A stretch of 64,000 nucleotides of DNA from Shewanella phaeophyticola (GTDB lineage: Bacteria; Pseudomonadota; Gammaproteobacteria; Enterobacterales; Shewanellaceae). Positions 30,206-40,547 of the stretch are shown here, in pieces. The DNA is taken from contig NZ_JAODOQ010000001.1 in assembly GCF_025398315.1 (NCBI RefSeq), forward strand, positions 1,240,001-1,304,000. The letters run 5' to 3'. The notes under the pieces are model-generated. The model ran no database searches. It was given only the letters and a program-made list of their open reading frames with translations, and was not told where the DNA came from. The position numbers and the translations under genes are program-made. Numbering within the stretch: position 1 is the stretch's first letter; the number at the start of each line of letters is the position of its first letter.

Positions 30206-30253
30206 GTTTGTGCAACTTGACATTGATTTAGGTTAAATTTGATAAACTAGGGC

Positions 30254-30907
30254 ATGAGTGTGAACACAAACGATAAAGCATTTGAGTTAGTTATTTTTGA
30301 TTGGGATGGCACCTTAATGGATACCGTAGGCAAAATTGTCTCTTGTATGCAAGGTGTCGCTCATGAACTCAATTTACCCGTGCCAACAGAGCAGCAGGTA
30401 CGCGATGTTATTGGGTTGTCCTTGCCTAACATCATGCCTATTTTGTTTAACGAGCATCAAAACCCACAACAGATTATTGATTGTTATCGCCGCCATCATT
30501 TAGCCAGTGATCACCCAACACCGCTTTTTGATGGTGTGGAGTTATTGGTTAAACAACTTCATGAGGCTGGCTATCTATTAGCCATTGCTACAGGTAAAGC
30601 TCGCGAAGGGTTAGATAAAGTGCTTGAACTGACCGGATTGGATCAGTATTTTCATGCTTCTCGTTGTGCCAGTGACGCACAAAGTAAACCGCATCCAGAA
30701 ATGCTCAATGCTTTGCTAAGTCATTTTGATGTGAGTGCGGATAAAGCCATAATGATTGGTGATTCCATTCATGACTTAACCATGGCTAATAATGCTCAGA
30801 TGGCCAGTATTGGGGTGAGTTATGGCGCCCATGATGAATCGCGCTTACTCGGTTTAAAGCCTTTAGCTGTTGTTGATCAACCTAGCGCAATTCGTCATTA
30901 TTTGTAA
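30254..30907 (+). CDS. HAD-superfamily phosphatase (Gph-like)
   Basis: A 217-residue HAD subfamily IA hydrolase. Motif I is FDWDGTLMDT (the first Asp is the nucleophile), motif III includes KPHPEML, and motif IV is MIGDSIHDLTMA. It has an alpha-helical cap after motif I. Substrate is not evident: phosphoglycolate or another small phosphate ester. It follows rluC by 48 bp and is probably cotranscribed with it, an arrangement common in Shewanella. Confidence 0.88.
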   Translation: MSVNTNDKAFELVIFDWDGTLMDTVGKIVSCMQGVAHELNLPVPTEQQVRDVIGLSLPNIMPILFNEHQNPQQIIDCYRRHHLASDHPTPLFDGVELLVKQLHEAGYLLAIATGKAREGLDKVLELTGLDQYFHASRCASDAQSKPHPEMLNALLSHFDVSADKAIMIGDSIHDLTMANNAQMASIGVSYGAHDESRLLGLKPLAVVDQPSAIRHYL

Positions 30908-30960
30908 AACGTTCTGAGCCTTCTCTATCACAACTTGAAGGCGCTTATTTACCCTTGTGA

Positions 30961-31563
30961 TTATGTTATCTCTAACACATCCATTCCGTGTTGCTGCAAT
31001 AAATCAATCAGCTTAATAAGGGGTAATCCAATCAGTGTATTGGGGTCATCACCTTCTAAACGGCTAAACAGGGCTATGCCTAATCCTTCGCTTTTAAAAC
31101 TGCCAGAGCAATATAAAGGTTGCTCTTTGTCGATGTAACTGCGGATCTGCGCTTGCGACAAGGTTTTAAAATGGACAGTAAAGGGCTCAATACACGACAG
31201 CATTTGTTGATTTGCGCTGTTGTAAACCGCAAGGCCAGTATAAAAAGTAATGGCTTGACCCGATGCCGCAGTGAGTTGTGCAATGGCGTTTTCTACTGTG
31301 TGAGGTTTACCTATTATTGCGCCATTGATCATCGCTACCTGATCTGAGCCTATAATCAGTTGGCTTGTCTTTGTGTCAGCGGTTAATTTAGCCCCAGCCA
31401 ATGCTTTTTGCTCAGCTAAACGTAGTACTAATTGTTGAGCGCTTTCATTGTTGAGTGGCGATTCATCAATATCGGGACTGACGCAGTCAAAAGGGCACAT
31501 TAGTTTTTGCATTAATTGTTGTCGAAAAGGCGATGTCGAAGCGAGTATAAGTTTGTATTTCAT
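30961..31563 (-). CDS. yceF: Maf/YceF nucleotide pyrophosphatase
   Basis: A 200-residue Maf-like enzyme. [10 protein letters not shown] (residues 9-18) and SPDIDES match the nucleotide-binding part; GSDQVAMI carries the conserved Asp. YceF in E. coli hydrolyses 7-methyl-GTP and similar modified nucleotides. It is divergent from yceD-rpmF-plsX-fab, the same neighbourhood as in E. coli, which supports YceF rather than YhdE. Frame intact. Confidence 0.9.
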   Translation of the reverse strand: MKYKLILASTSPFRQQLMQKLMCPFDCVSPDIDESPLNNESAQQLVLRLAEQKALAGAKLTADTKTSQLIIGSDQVAMINGAIIGKPHTVENAIAQLTAASGQAITFYTGLAVYNSANQQMLSCIEPFTVHFKTLSQAQIRSYIDKEQPLYCSGSFKSEGLGIALFSRLEGDDPNTLIGLPLIKLIDLLQQHGMDVLEIT

Positions 31564-31812
31564 CAGGTTTATTTATTTTTACTGTTTGTCATGAGCGATT
31601 ATCTGTCAGTTTACTGTAATCAGTGAATCAAATGGAGTATTTTTCACCGAGTAATGCTTGTGTGATGGGGTTGGGTTCGGTAAAATTTGCCAACTTTCAA
31701 ATTCAATGCCGGATAAAAGAGTACCTAAATTTTCAATGTTAGGTGAGGTTGCCGTATTTTTACGGAAATTTTCTTTGACTCCAGCGTTTTCAAACTATAA
31801 TATGCGCGCCTT

Positions 31813-32337
31813 ATGCAAACAGTAAAGATACCGGTTTCAATTGATCCTATACGCGCTGCCTCAAGCGGCCTTCGTTATGAAGGTTATGTGCCAGGTAAGC
31901 AACTAAAGCGATTAAGCGAGTTATGTGCCGGCGACTGTTCCGACGTAGTTGTGTCGTTGGAATGTGGCGTCGATTTACAGGGGATAGTCTACCTTCGCGG
32001 GAAGGCTGTGACGGAGCTCACTCTGCTATGTCAACGTTGCATGACACAATTTACTACTGAGGTTACGGTCGACTTTTGTTTTAGTCCTTGTCGGACTGAG
32101 GCAGAAATCGATGAGCTCCCGGATGCGTATGATCCAATTGAGTGTAATGATATTGGTGAAGTACGTCTGCATCAATTGATTGAAGATGAATTGATAGTCG
32201 CTATGCCTATCATCCCTATGCATGAAGATACTGATTGCAGCCAGGGATCGAAAGATGTAGTTGTAGGCGAGATCGACCCCGCTCAAGAGGAGCGTCCAAA
32301 TCCGTTTGCAGTGTTAGAAAAACTGAAGAGCAAGTAA
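31813..32337 (+). CDS. yceD: YceD (DUF177) protein
   Basis: A 174-residue DUF177 protein, cytoplasmic, with LLCQRCMTQF in the middle and an acidic second half. Relatives are linked to 23S rRNA and large-subunit maturation; the exact activity is unknown. It precedes rpmF by 18 bp, the conserved pairing across proteobacteria and plants. It is the first gene of the fab cluster transcript, with a promoter presumably within 31564-31812. Confidence 0.88.
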   Translation: MQTVKIPVSIDPIRAASSGLRYEGYVPGKQLKRLSELCAGDCSDVVVSLECGVDLQGIVYLRGKAVTELTLLCQRCMTQFTTEVTVDFCFSPCRTEAEIDELPDAYDPIECNDIGEVRLHQLIEDELIVAMPIIPMHEDTDCSQGSKDVVVGEIDPAQEERPNPFAVLEKLKSK

Positions 32338-32355
32338 TCGTAGGAGACAGGTCAA

Positions 32356-32526
32356 ATGGCTGTACAACAGAATAAAAAATCACGTTCAAAGCGCGGCATG
32401 CGTCGTTCACATGATGCATTGAGCACTGCTCAATTATCAGTTGACGCAACTAGCGGTGAATTACATCTACGTCACAACGTGACTGCTGATGGTTTCTACC
32501 GCGGTAAAAAGGTTATCAACAAGTAA
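32356..32526 (+). CDS. rpmF: 50S ribosomal protein L32
   Basis: A 56-residue basic protein ([20 protein letters not shown] at the start, ending GKKVINK). It is L32 of the large subunit. Start ATG 32356 follows GGAGA. Its position between yceD and plsX is the same as in E. coli. The zinc cysteines of some L32 variants are absent. Confidence 0.95.
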   Translation: MAVQQNKKSRSKRGMRRSHDALSTAQLSVDATSGELHLRHNVTADGFYRGKKVINK

Positions 32527-32541
32527 TTTGTTGCTGATCTG

Positions 32542-33572
32542 ATGATAAATCTGACGCTTGCGTTAGATGCGATGGGGGGCGATCATGAGTCCACACGTGA
32601 CAGTGCCTGCAGCAATGCAGGCATTGAAATTTCATAGCACCCTCAAAATTATTTTGGTTGGTAATCAAACCGAAATACAAAAATATCTACCTGAAACTCC
32701 TTCTACTTATCTTGATCGTATCGAAATAATCCACACTACCGAAGTTGTCACCATGTGTGATCGGCTCCATTCATGCTTTGCGTTCGCGTAAAAATAGCTC
32801 AATGAGACTTGCGCTTGAATTAGTACGTGACGGAAAAGCGGCCGCCTGTGTGAGTGCAGGGAACACTGGCGCGTTAATGGCAATGGCTAAGGTGTTATTA
32901 AAAACCTTACCAGGCATTGATAGACCTGCATTAGTGTCTTGTTTACCCGCAATGACGGGGAAGCCGGTTTATTTACTTGATTTAGGCGCAAATGTGTCTT
33001 GCGATTCAGAAGCCTTATTTCAATTTGCCATTATGGGATCAGTATTGTGTGAAGCTGTCCATAAAAAAGCCCGTCCTAAAGTGGCATTATTAAATGTGGG
33101 CATTGAAGAGGTAAAAGGTAACGATCAAGTTCAACAAGCAGGTCAGTTGCTTCAGCATACTGATCAAATCAATTACATTGGTTTTGTTGAAGGTGATGAA
33201 ATTTATACCGGTAACGTGGATGTGATTGTCTGTGATGGTTTTGTGGGCAACATTACCCTAAAAACCTCTGAAGGCATTGCCAAGTTATTAGTGCATCAAT
33301 TAAAGCGCGGTTTAAAAGACGGCTTTTTTGTTCGTTTACTCTCCAAACTCATCTCTCCACACATACAAGCTGTTCTCAGTAAGATGAACCCCGACCACTA
33401 TAATGGTGCAAGTCTGATAGGATTGCGCGGAATAGTAGTAAAGAGTCATGGTAACGCGGATGAAGCTGCATTTTTACAAGCATTAAATTTAGCAGCAACA
33501 GAAGCAAAACGTCGTCTTCCTGAAATGATTAAAGATCGTTTGGAGTCGATTCTTTTAGACATCAATAGCTGA
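32542..33572 (+). CDS. plsX: Phosphate acyltransferase PlsX (two frameshifts)
   Basis: PlsX makes acyl-phosphate from acyl-ACP for phosphatidic acid synthesis. The start [15 protein letters not shown] at 32542 is canonical. The frame is lost at GAGTCC (32587-32592), where Gly-Pro of [13 protein letters not shown] is expected. It is lost again at GGCTCC (32763-32768), where Arg-Pro (CGGCCC) precedes [11 protein letters not shown]. Downstream [28 protein letters not shown] and [12 protein letters not shown] are intact. Both lesions fit GGNCC sites with one added base. The enzyme is central to lipid synthesis, so artefact is more likely than decay. It lies 15 bp after rpmF and 8 bp before fabH. 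Confidence 0.9.
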
Positions 33573-33580
33573 TCTCATAT

Positions 33581-34540
33581 ATGCACACAAAAATTCTCGG
33601 AACAGGCAGCTACCTGCCTGTGCAAGTACGTAGCAATCAAGATCTCGAAAAAATGGTTGAAACCAGTGACCAATGGATTGTTGATAGAACCGGTATTTCT
33701 GAGCGGCGCATTGCTGCAACAGATGAATCGGTGTCAACAATGGGCTATCAGGCTGCATTAAAAGCACTTGAAATGGCCGGCATTGACGCGAGCGAGCTCG
33801 ATATGATTGTTTGCGGCACAACAAGTGCAACCAACGCATTCCCTGCCGCTGCCTGCGAAATCCAAGCTTTACTAGGCGTTAAGAACATTCCAGCCTTTGA
33901 TATTGCTGCTGCGTGTTCTGGTTTTGTCTATGCATTGTCAGTTGCAGACCAGTTTGTGAAAAACGGTGCAGCCAAAAAAGTATTAGTCATAGGTGCAGAT
34001 GTGCTGTCGCGTATGTGCGACCCCGCCGATAGAACAACCGTTATATTATTTGGTGATGGTGCAGGTGCAGCAGTGATTGGCGCAAGTGATAGCCCTGGTA
34101 TTATTGCAACTCACATTTATGCCGATGGCAGTCAAGGCGACTTATTAAAGTGCGCTTTTCCTCCTCGCTCAAGTGAAAGCTCTGAAGCAGTCAGTTTTAT
34201 GACGATGAAAGGCAATGACGTATTTAAAGTGGCGGTGACGCAATTATCGAATGTAGTCACTGAAACGTTACGCCTTAATAATGTCGATAAATCTGAAATT
34301 GATTGGTTAGTGCCACACCAAGCCAATTTCCGTATTATTAATGCCACCGCTAAAAAACTCAGCATGAGTTTAGATAAAGTCGTGCTTACTCTTGCTAAGC
34401 ACGGTAATACCTCAGCAGCTTCAGTGCCTATCGCGCTTGATGAAGCTGTACGAGATGGTCGTATTCAACGCGGACAACTATTATTACTCGAAGCCTTTGG
34501 TGGCGGTTTTGCCTGGGGCAGTGCGTTAATTCGTTTTTAA
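33581..34540 (+). CDS. fabH: 3-oxoacyl-ACP synthase III
   Basis: A 319-residue ketoacyl synthase III that starts fatty-acid synthesis by condensing acetyl-CoA with malonyl-ACP. The catalytic Cys is in [13 protein letters not shown] (about residue 112), His in VPHQANFRI (about 247) and Asn in [11 protein letters not shown] (about 277). [12 protein letters not shown] near residue 32 is a FabH signature. Frame intact; it lies between plsX and fabD. Confidence 0.95.
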   Translation: MHTKILGTGSYLPVQVRSNQDLEKMVETSDQWIVDRTGISERRIAATDESVSTMGYQAALKALEMAGIDASELDMIVCGTTSATNAFPAAACEIQALLGVKNIPAFDIAAACSGFVYALSVADQFVKNGAAKKVLVIGADVLSRMCDPADRTTVILFGDGAGAAVIGASDSPGIIATHIYADGSQGDLLKCAFPPRSSESSEAVSFMTMKGNDVFKVAVTQLSNVVTETLRLNNVDKSEIDWLVPHQANFRIINATAKKLSMSLDKVVLTLAKHGNTSAASVPIALDEAVRDGRIQRGQLLLLEAFGGGFAWGSALIRF

Positions 34541-34570
34541 TTATTCATTTATTTATACAGGTAAGCGTTT

Positions 34571-35499
34571 ATGGAAAATGTTGCTTTTGTATTTCCAGGT
34601 CAAGGTTCTCAGGCCGTAGGAATGTTAGCTGAACTGGCACAATCTCACGAGATTATTGGGCAAACTTTTGCAGAGGCGAGTGACGCACTAGGCTACAGTT
34701 TATGGGATCTTGTGGCAAATGGCACCAGTAGAAACCTTAAATGAAACAGACAAAACTCAACCAGCGTTGTTAACGGCAAGTGTTGCTATTTGGCGCGCTT
34801 ATCAAGCATCAAACAAACCGATGCCTTCATTACTTGCAGGTCACAGCTTAGGTGAATACTCAGCGTTAGTGTGTGCGGGTGTGATTGAGTTTACTGACGC
34901 GGTTAAATTAGTTGAACTACGCGGTAAATTAATGCAACAAGCTGTGCCAGCTGGCTCTGGTGCGATGTTTGCCATTATTGGCCTTGCGGATGATGCCATA
35001 GCAGCCGCATGTGAAGAAGCTGCTGAAGGTGCCGTTGTTAGCCCTGTAAATTACAACAGCCCTGGACAAGTCGTGATTGCTGGTGAAAAAGCCGCAGTAG
35101 AACGCGCTGCCGCAGCGTGTAAAGCCGCTGGCGCTAAAATGGCTGTTGCCTTGCCTGTTAGTGTGCCGTCTCACTGTGCGTTAATGAAGCCCGCTGCTGA
35201 TGAATTAGCCAAAGCGTTAACTGAAGTGACCTTCTCAACACCTAAAATTAACGTGATTAATAATGTTGATGTGGCAATGCCAACAGAAGGCGAGGAGATT
35301 AAAGACGCTTTAGTACGCCAATTATATTGTCCTGTGCGCTGGAGTGAGACGGTTGAGTTCATGGCGACACAAGGTGTTACAAATTTAGTTGAGTGTAGCT
35401 ACAGGTAAAGTGTTAACGGGTTTAACAAAAAGAATTAATAAATCAATATCCGCTCAAGCAGTCAATGATGTTGCTTCATTTGCAGCATTAACCGAATAA
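34571..35499 (+). CDS. fabD: Malonyl-CoA:ACP transacylase (two frameshifts)
   Basis: FabD loads malonate onto ACP. It starts at ATG 34571 (MENVAFVFPGQGSQAVGML). GHSLGEYSALVCAG carries the catalytic Ser, and PSHCALM has the catalytic His. The frame is lost at GGCACC (34721-34726), where VANGPVETLNETDKTQPALL is expected. It is lost again at AGCTACA (35397-35403), where ECGPGKVLTGLTKRI is expected. Both breaks fall on Gly-Pro codon pairs and fit an altered GGNCC. The tail VNDVASFAALTE ends at TAA 35497-35499. FabD is essential, so these are probably sequence errors. Confidence 0.9.
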
Positions 35500-35509
35500 A
35501 GGAGTTTTT

Positions 35510-36256
35510 ATGAGCTTTAGCATCAATTTAGACGGTAAGGTAGCGCTTGTTACCGGCGCCAGTCGTGGCATTGGCCGTGCAATTGCTGAATCGCTACAAC
35601 AAGCTGGCGCAGTCGTCATTGGTACCGCTACCAGTGAAAAGGGTGCAGCTGCAATTCAACAATACTTAGGTGACAAAGGCTTTGGGATGGTGTTAAATGT
35701 CACTGATACTCAATCGGTTGCCGATTTATATAGCCAGATCAAAGAAAAAACGGGTGATGTTGATATTCTCATCAACAACGCAGGTATTACCCGCGACAAT
35801 TTATTGATGCGAATGAAAGACGATGAATGGCAAGACATTATCGACACAAACTTGACGTCGTTATTTAAATTGTCTAAACCAGTAATGCGATCTATGATGA
35901 AAAAACGTTTCGGACGTATTATCAGTATCGGTTCAGTAGTGGGTACAATGGGTAATGCTGGCCAAGTAAATTACTCGGCAGCAAAAGCTGGTTTGATTGG
36001 ATTTACAAAATCTCTTGCAAGAGAGGTTGCATCTCGTCAAATAACAGTGAATGCTATTGCGCCTGGATTTATTCAGACAGATATGACAGATGAGCTGACA
36101 CCGGAGCAGCAACAAGCTATTATGTCGCAAGTTCCGATGGAACGTTTAGGGCAAGCACAAGAAATTGCCAATGCAGTATTGTTTTTGGCCTCAGATTCAG
36201 CCGCTTACATCACAGGCGAGACATTGCATGTGAATGGCGGTATGTACATGGTTTAA
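35510..36256 (+). CDS. fabG: 3-oxoacyl-ACP reductase
   Basis: A 248-residue SDR enzyme that reduces 3-oxoacyl-ACP with NADPH. The nucleotide motif is TGASRGIG (residues 16-23), NNAG is at about 89-92, the catalytic Ser is in ISIGSVVG, and YSAAKAG gives the Tyr and Lys. It starts 10 bp after fabD with GGAG before ATG 35510. Frame intact. Confidence 0.95.
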   Translation: MSFSINLDGKVALVTGASRGIGRAIAESLQQAGAVVIGTATSEKGAAAIQQYLGDKGFGMVLNVTDTQSVADLYSQIKEKTGDVDILINNAGITRDNLLMRMKDDEWQDIIDTNLTSLFKLSKPVMRSMMKKRFGRIISIGSVVGTMGNAGQVNYSAAKAGLIGFTKSLAREVASRQITVNAIAPGFIQTDMTDELTPEQQQAIMSQVPMERLGQAQEIANAVLFLASDSAAYITGETLHVNGGMYMV

Positions 36257-36419
36257 GGGCGATAGGTAGGAAACTACCTTCATTTGAGTCAGGGTTAGTG
36301 ATAATTCAATGTTAATTTTTGTGGTTAGACCACAAAATCTATGCTTGCATTGTTATCTAATTCGAATAAACTACTCGCAATCTTACGCAAGTGCGTAATT
36401 TGAATAGGAAAGAAAACTA

Positions 36420-36653
36420 ATGAGCAACATCGAAGAACGTGTAAAGAAAATCATCATCGAACAACTTGGCGTTAAAGAAGAAGACGTTAAATCAGCTGCT
36501 TCTTTTGTAGACGATTTAGGCGCTGATTCTCTAGACACGGTTGAATTGGTTATGGCTCTAGAAGAAGAGTTTGATACCGAGATCCCTGACGAAGAAGCTG
36601 AAAAGATCACTACTGTTCAAGCAGCGATCGATTACGTTTCTAAGAATCAGTAA
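36420..36653 (+). CDS. acpP: Acyl carrier protein
   Basis: A 77-residue acidic carrier of growing acyl chains. [12 protein letters not shown] (residues 35-46) includes the phosphopantetheine Ser. It has its own 163 bp upstream region and a strong terminator after it, so it is probably also expressed alone at high level. GGAAAG precedes the ATG. Confidence 0.97.
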   Translation: MSNIEERVKKIIIEQLGVKEEDVKSAASFVDDLGADSLDTVELVMALEEEFDTEIPDEEAEKITTVQAAIDYVSKNQ

Positions 36654-36668
36654 TCAAGAATTCACATT

Positions 36669-36698
36669 AACAGGCGGCATTTATGCCGCCTGTTTTTT
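36669..36698 (+). terminator. acpP terminator
   Basis: CAGGCGGCAT, loop TT, ATGCCGCCTG followed by six T residues: a classical intrinsic terminator 15 bp after acpP. Confidence 0.9.
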
Positions 36699-36818
36699 GT
36701 TTAAAGCATTTGTAAACGCTCGTTCCATTTAATTGCACTAGAATATCCCCCCTTATATCTCTTTTTAGCGTTATCGCAATAATGGCATCGTGGCAGATTT
36801 TATTTAAAGGTGAATATC

Positions 36819-38061
36819 ATGTCTAAACGTCGTGTCGTCATCACAGGTCTTGGGCTTGTGACTCCAGTAGGTAATGATGTCGAGTCTTCTTGGAATGCCT
36901 TATTGGCAGGTCAGAGTGGTATTGCGCCAATCACTAAGTTTGATGCCAGCGAATTTGGCACCCGTTTCAGTGGTTCGGTGAAAGATTTTGACGTCGAACA
37001 ATATTTGTCAAAAAAAGATGCCCGTAAAATGGATTTATTTATCCAATACGGTATGGCAGCAGGCATTCAAGCCGTTAAAGACTCAGGTCTTGATATGAGC
37101 CAAGAAAACCCAGCTCGTGTTGGCACTGCAATTGGTGCTGGCATGGGCGGTATGTGGTTAATTGAACAAGGCCACTCAGCGTTACTTAATGGTGAATCAC
37201 GTAAAGTGTCTCCCTTCTTTGTACCAAGCACCATTATTAACATGATTGCCGGGCATTTATCGATTATGTATGGCATGACAGGCACCTAACTTTGCTGTGA
37301 CCACTGCTTGTACTACCGGTGTGCATAATATTGGTTTTGCTGCCCGCACAATTGCTTACGGCGATGCCGATGTGATGGTTGCTGGTGGTGCAGAAGATGT
37401 GACCAGTCCGTTGGGTGTAGCTGGTTTTAGTGCCGCTAAAGCATTGTCGACACGCAATGATGATCCAACTGCGGCAAGTCGTCCATGGGACAAAGACCGT
37501 GACGGCTTTGTGATTGGCGATGGCGCGGGTGTGATTGTGATGGAAGAGTACGAACGTGCTAAAGCGCGTGGTGCCAAAATTTACGGTGAATTAGTTGGCT
37601 TTGGCATGAGTGGCGATGCATTTCACATGACCTCGCCGCCAAGTGATGGCGCAGGTGCTGCCGCGGCAATGGTTAACGCGATTAACGATGCACAAATTCA
37701 AAAAGAGCAAGTGGGTTATATTAATGCCCATGGCACTTCAACTAATGCAGGTGATAAAGCAGAAGCAGCCGCGGTTAAAGCGGTCTTTGGTCCTCACGCT
37801 TATGACTTGTTAGTGAGCTCAACTAAGTCAATGACCGGACATTTACTGGGCGCGGCTGGTGCAATTGAAGCCATCATTACCTTGCTTGCGCTGCGTGACC
37901 AACATGTGCCGCCAACGATTAACTTAGATAATCCTGATGAAGGTTGCGATTTAGACTTTGTTGCGCACACCTCTCGTCGTCATCAATTTGATTACGCTTT
38001 ATGTAACTCATTTGGATTTGGTGGCACAAACGGCTCATTATTGTTCAAAAAAGTTGACTAA
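36819..38061 (+). CDS. fabF: 3-oxoacyl-ACP synthase II (frameshifted at 37281-37286)
   Basis: FabF elongates acyl-ACP and regulates unsaturated chain ratios. I place the start at ATG 36819 ([20 protein letters not shown]) behind AAAGG; a GTG nine bases upstream is less likely. The frame is lost in YGMTG-TNFAV at GGCACC, where Gly-Pro-Asn (GGNCCTAAC) is universal. The active-site Cys [10 protein letters not shown] lies just downstream, followed by the His motifs [11 protein letters not shown] and [12 protein letters not shown]. Length of about 412 residues after correction is normal. One added base at a GGNCC site explains the break. Confidence 0.93.
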
Positions 38062-38073
38062 TGTACGTCCTTC

Positions 38074-38100
38074 AAAAAAAGCGCCTAGTGCGCTTTTTTT
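38074..38100 (+). terminator. fabF terminator
   Basis: Seven A, GCGC, CTAGT loop, GCGC, seven T: a short intrinsic terminator 13 bp after fabF, usable in both directions. Confidence 0.85.
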
Positions 38101-38172
38101 GTAAAAGTACTCAGTGTATCGTTAATCGATTTGAATGACGTGCGGTACACCATCGAATGAATTGGAGGCTTT

Positions 38173-38661
38173 ATGGCCGGTAAAGATAGACAGCTTACAT
38201 TGCGTTTTTTGGCCGAACCTGCAGATGTTAATTTCGGCGGTAAGGTGCACGGTGGTGCGGTGATGAAATGGATCGATTTAGCGGCCTATGCCGCCGCCGC
38301 AGGTTGGAGTGGTAAGTATTGTATTACTGTTTATGCTGGCGGTATTCGTTTTGTTAAACCCATCCATGTAGGTAATATTGTTGAAGTGACAGGTAAAGTT
38401 ATTTATACCGGCACAACATCGATGCATATTGGCATCGATGTTAAAGCGGGCGATCCTAAAGATTCAGAGCGTCATTTAACCACTCATTGTATTGTGATTA
38501 TGGTCGCTGTCGATGATGATGGTAAACCGACGTCAGTACCTGAATGGATCCCAGCTAATGCCGATGACATTCGCTTACGCGATAGTGCATTGCGCTTGAT
38601 GGATATGCGCAAGCGTATTGGCGCAGAAATGGAAGCTCACGTTAAACCTTCAGTTGAATAA
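38173..38661 (+). CDS. Acyl-CoA thioesterase (YciA-like hotdog)
   Basis: A 162-residue hotdog-fold acyl-CoA hydrolase. NFGGKVHGGAVMKWIDLAAYAAA (about residues 22-44) is the YciA/BACH-type active-site helix, with the conserved Gly-Gly and Asp. It would release free fatty acids from CoA in the cytoplasm. It is followed after 14 bp by a dehydrogenase gene, so the two may be cotranscribed. Frame intact. Confidence 0.87.
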   Translation: MAGKDRQLTLRFLAEPADVNFGGKVHGGAVMKWIDLAAYAAAAGWSGKYCITVYAGGIRFVKPIHVGNIVEVTGKVIYTGTTSMHIGIDVKAGDPKDSERHLTTHCIVIMVAVDDDGKPTSVPEWIPANADDIRLRDSALRLMDMRKRIGAEMEAHVKPSVE

Positions 38662-38675
38662 ATAAGGAAAACATC

Positions 38676-39551
38676 ATGGCCAAGGTTGCATTTATTGGTT
38701 TAGGCGTTATGGGATACCCGATGGCGGGGCATTTAGTTAACAGTGGTCATGAGGTCACCGTTTACAACCGTACTGCGGCAAAAGCTGCTAAGTGGGTTGA
38801 GCAATATGGTGGTCAATCTGCCGCTACACCAAAAGATGCAGCCAAAGGCCAGGATATTGTGTTTACCTGTGTCGGTAATGATGATGATCTTCGCCAAGTG
38901 GTGTTGGGGGAGCAAGGTGTTATTCACGGCATGCATGGTGGCTCAGTATTGGTTGATCACACAACGGCTTCTGCGGATGTTGCTCGTGAGATAGCTGCGC
39001 GTATTAAGCCGCTTAATATTGCTTTTTTAGATGCGCCAGTGTCTGGTGGTCAAGCCGGGGCAGAAAATGGTGTGTTAACGGTGATGATGGGCGGCGAACC
39101 GGCTGACTTTGATGCCGTTAAACCTGTAATCGCAGCGTATAGCCGCTGCGCTGAGCTTTAGGTGCCGGTGGGCTCAGGGCAATTGACCAAAATGGTTAAT
39201 CAAATTTGTATTGCTGGTGTGGTTCAAGGTTTAGCTGAAGGGCTCCACTTTGCAAAAAGTGCCGGTTTAGATGGTCTTAAAGTGATTGAGGTTATCAGTA
39301 AAGGTGCAGCGCAAAGCTGGCAGATGGAAAACCGCTATCAAACCATGTGGCAAGGTAAATACGATTTTGGTTTTGCGATTGATTGGATGCGCAAAGATTT
39401 AGGCATTGCATTAGATGAAGCGCGCCGAAATGGCAGTCATTTACCCGTAGCGGCATTAGTTGATCAATTCTACTCGGAAGTGCAAGCGATGAAAGGTAAC
39501 CGTTGGGACACATCGAGCTTACTCGCCCGCCTCGAAAAGACACGCGATTAA
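38676..39551 (+). CDS. NAD(P)-dependent beta-hydroxyacid dehydrogenase (interrupted at 39155-39166)
   Basis: A 3-hydroxyisobutyrate/tartronate-semialdehyde reductase family enzyme of about 291 residues. The Rossmann motif is GLGVMGYPMAGHL (7-19), the substrate motif is DAPVSGGQAGAENG (about 120), and the catalytic Lys lies in GQLTKMVNQIC (about 170). A TAG appears after CAEL, but the frame on both sides is the same. LLGPVGSGQ is expected; CTTTAGGTGCCG is present where CTTTTAGGTCCG would fit, so a lost T and a gained G at GGTCC cancel out. The substrate is not defined by context. One gene is annotated. Confidence 0.87.
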
Positions 39552-39579
39552 TACCAGCTATATTTATAATCATGACTTT

Positions 39580-39605
39580 AGCCCCAATATTTTGGGGCTT
39601 TTTAT
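39580..39605 (+). terminator. Dehydrogenase gene terminator
   Basis: AGCCCCAA, loop TATT, TTGGGGCT, then a T-rich run. It follows the stop by 28 bp. Confidence 0.85.
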
Positions 39606-39971
39606 TGTGCTAATTTTGATGCAGGACAAATGTATTAAATCGATATATTTCACGCATCGTAGTCGTGTTTGATCGAGTGTTAACGGCACAACGCAACTAG
39701 TTTGATTGTGGTTAACTTGAATTTATTGAATAAAAACCATCGAGTTACATGATGTAGCGCACATATTCTAATGGATAATGCTGCTATTATTACTTAATCT
39801 AAATTAATTTTGCTTAAAGCTAATTGGTTAACTACTTTTATATAGTCTAAAGATTTGGATTGATGTTACCTAAAGAGTTGGGCTTTTTTTAAGTGAAGTA
39901 TCGTGCTGCTGTGTTTGTTCCGCATCGATTAAAAAGAATGCGAATATGCACACATAATGGAGGAATATAAG
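39606..39971. promoter_or_regulatory. cctA upstream region
   Basis: About 366 bp of AT-rich DNA without an open frame, upstream of the tetraheme cytochrome gene. It should contain the cctA promoter and any respiratory control sites. I do not see a clear CRP- or FNR-type palindrome. GGAGGA (39959-39964) is the ribosome binding site for ATG 39972. Confidence 0.5.
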
Positions 39972-40304
39972 ATGAGCAATAAGCTACTTAGTGCGTTGTT
40001 TGCCGCTGGTTTTGCTGTAATGATGTCTTCAGCGTCATTCGCTGCTGATGAAACTCTTGCTGAGTTTCACGTTGAAATGGGTGGCTGTGAAAACTGTCAC
40101 GCAGATGGCGAGCCATCAGCTGATGGAGAGTTTGAATTTGAACAATGTCAAAGTTGTCACGGTTCTCTTGAAGAAATGGACGAGACTCACCAAGCGCATG
40201 ATGGCATGTTAATGTGTGCTGATTGTCACGCGCCTCACGAAGCTACTGTAGGTGAAAAACCAACTTGTGATACATGTCACGATGATGGTCGTACTGCAGA
40301 ATAA
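39972..40304 (+). CDS. cctA: Small periplasmic tetraheme cytochrome c (CctA/STC-like)
   Basis: A 110-residue cytochrome with a signal peptide (cleavage near ASFAAD) and four CxxCH haem sites: CENCH, CQSCH, CADCH and CDTCH. Size and acidic composition match the small tetraheme cytochrome of Shewanella, which shuttles electrons in the periplasm between CymA-type quinol dehydrogenases and outer-membrane metal reductases or fumarate reductase. ATG 39972 (MSNKLL) is chosen because GGAGGA lies 7 bases upstream; an ATG at 39957 would include the Shine-Dalgarno. It has its own terminator. Confidence 0.92.
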   Translation: MSNKLLSALFAAGFAVMMSSASFAADETLAEFHVEMGGCENCHADGEPSADGEFEFEQCQSCHGSLEEMDETHQAHDGMLMCADCHAPHEATVGEKPTCDTCHDDGRTAE

Positions 40305-40320
40305 GCCGTTCGAATAAATT

Positions 40321-40350
40321 AAAAATACCGACATTCGTGTCGGTATTTTT
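40321..40350 (+). terminator. cctA terminator
   Basis: AAAAATACCGACA, TTCG tetraloop, TGTCGGTATTTTT: a perfect 13-bp stem 16 bp beyond cctA. Confidence 0.9.
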
Positions 40351-40448
40351 GTTTCTGCCTCCCCCTTTAATACCATATATGAACCCCTTGCAGATGACTG
40401 GTATACCTCTTTGTAGGTATATAAAATCTATTGTTTTCAAATAGATAC

Positions 40449-40486
40449 GCACTTTAATTGTGCCGCCTTGCACTTTTGTTGCGCAA
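40449..40486 (+). promoter_or_regulatory. Two NtrC-like enhancer sites upstream of nasA
   Basis: GCAC-N7-GTGC at 40449-40463 (GCACTTTAATTGTGC) and GCAC-N7-GCGC at 40470-40484 fit the NtrC palindrome (GCACC-N5-GGTGC). Their centres are 21 bp apart, two helical turns, as expected for cooperative dimers. They lie about 65-100 bp upstream of the sigma-54 element. Confidence 0.65.
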
Positions 40487-40547
40487 ATGTTGGGGTAAAC
40501 ATCATATTATAATTTCTAATTCTACGTTAAATCAGTAAGTTAATTTT

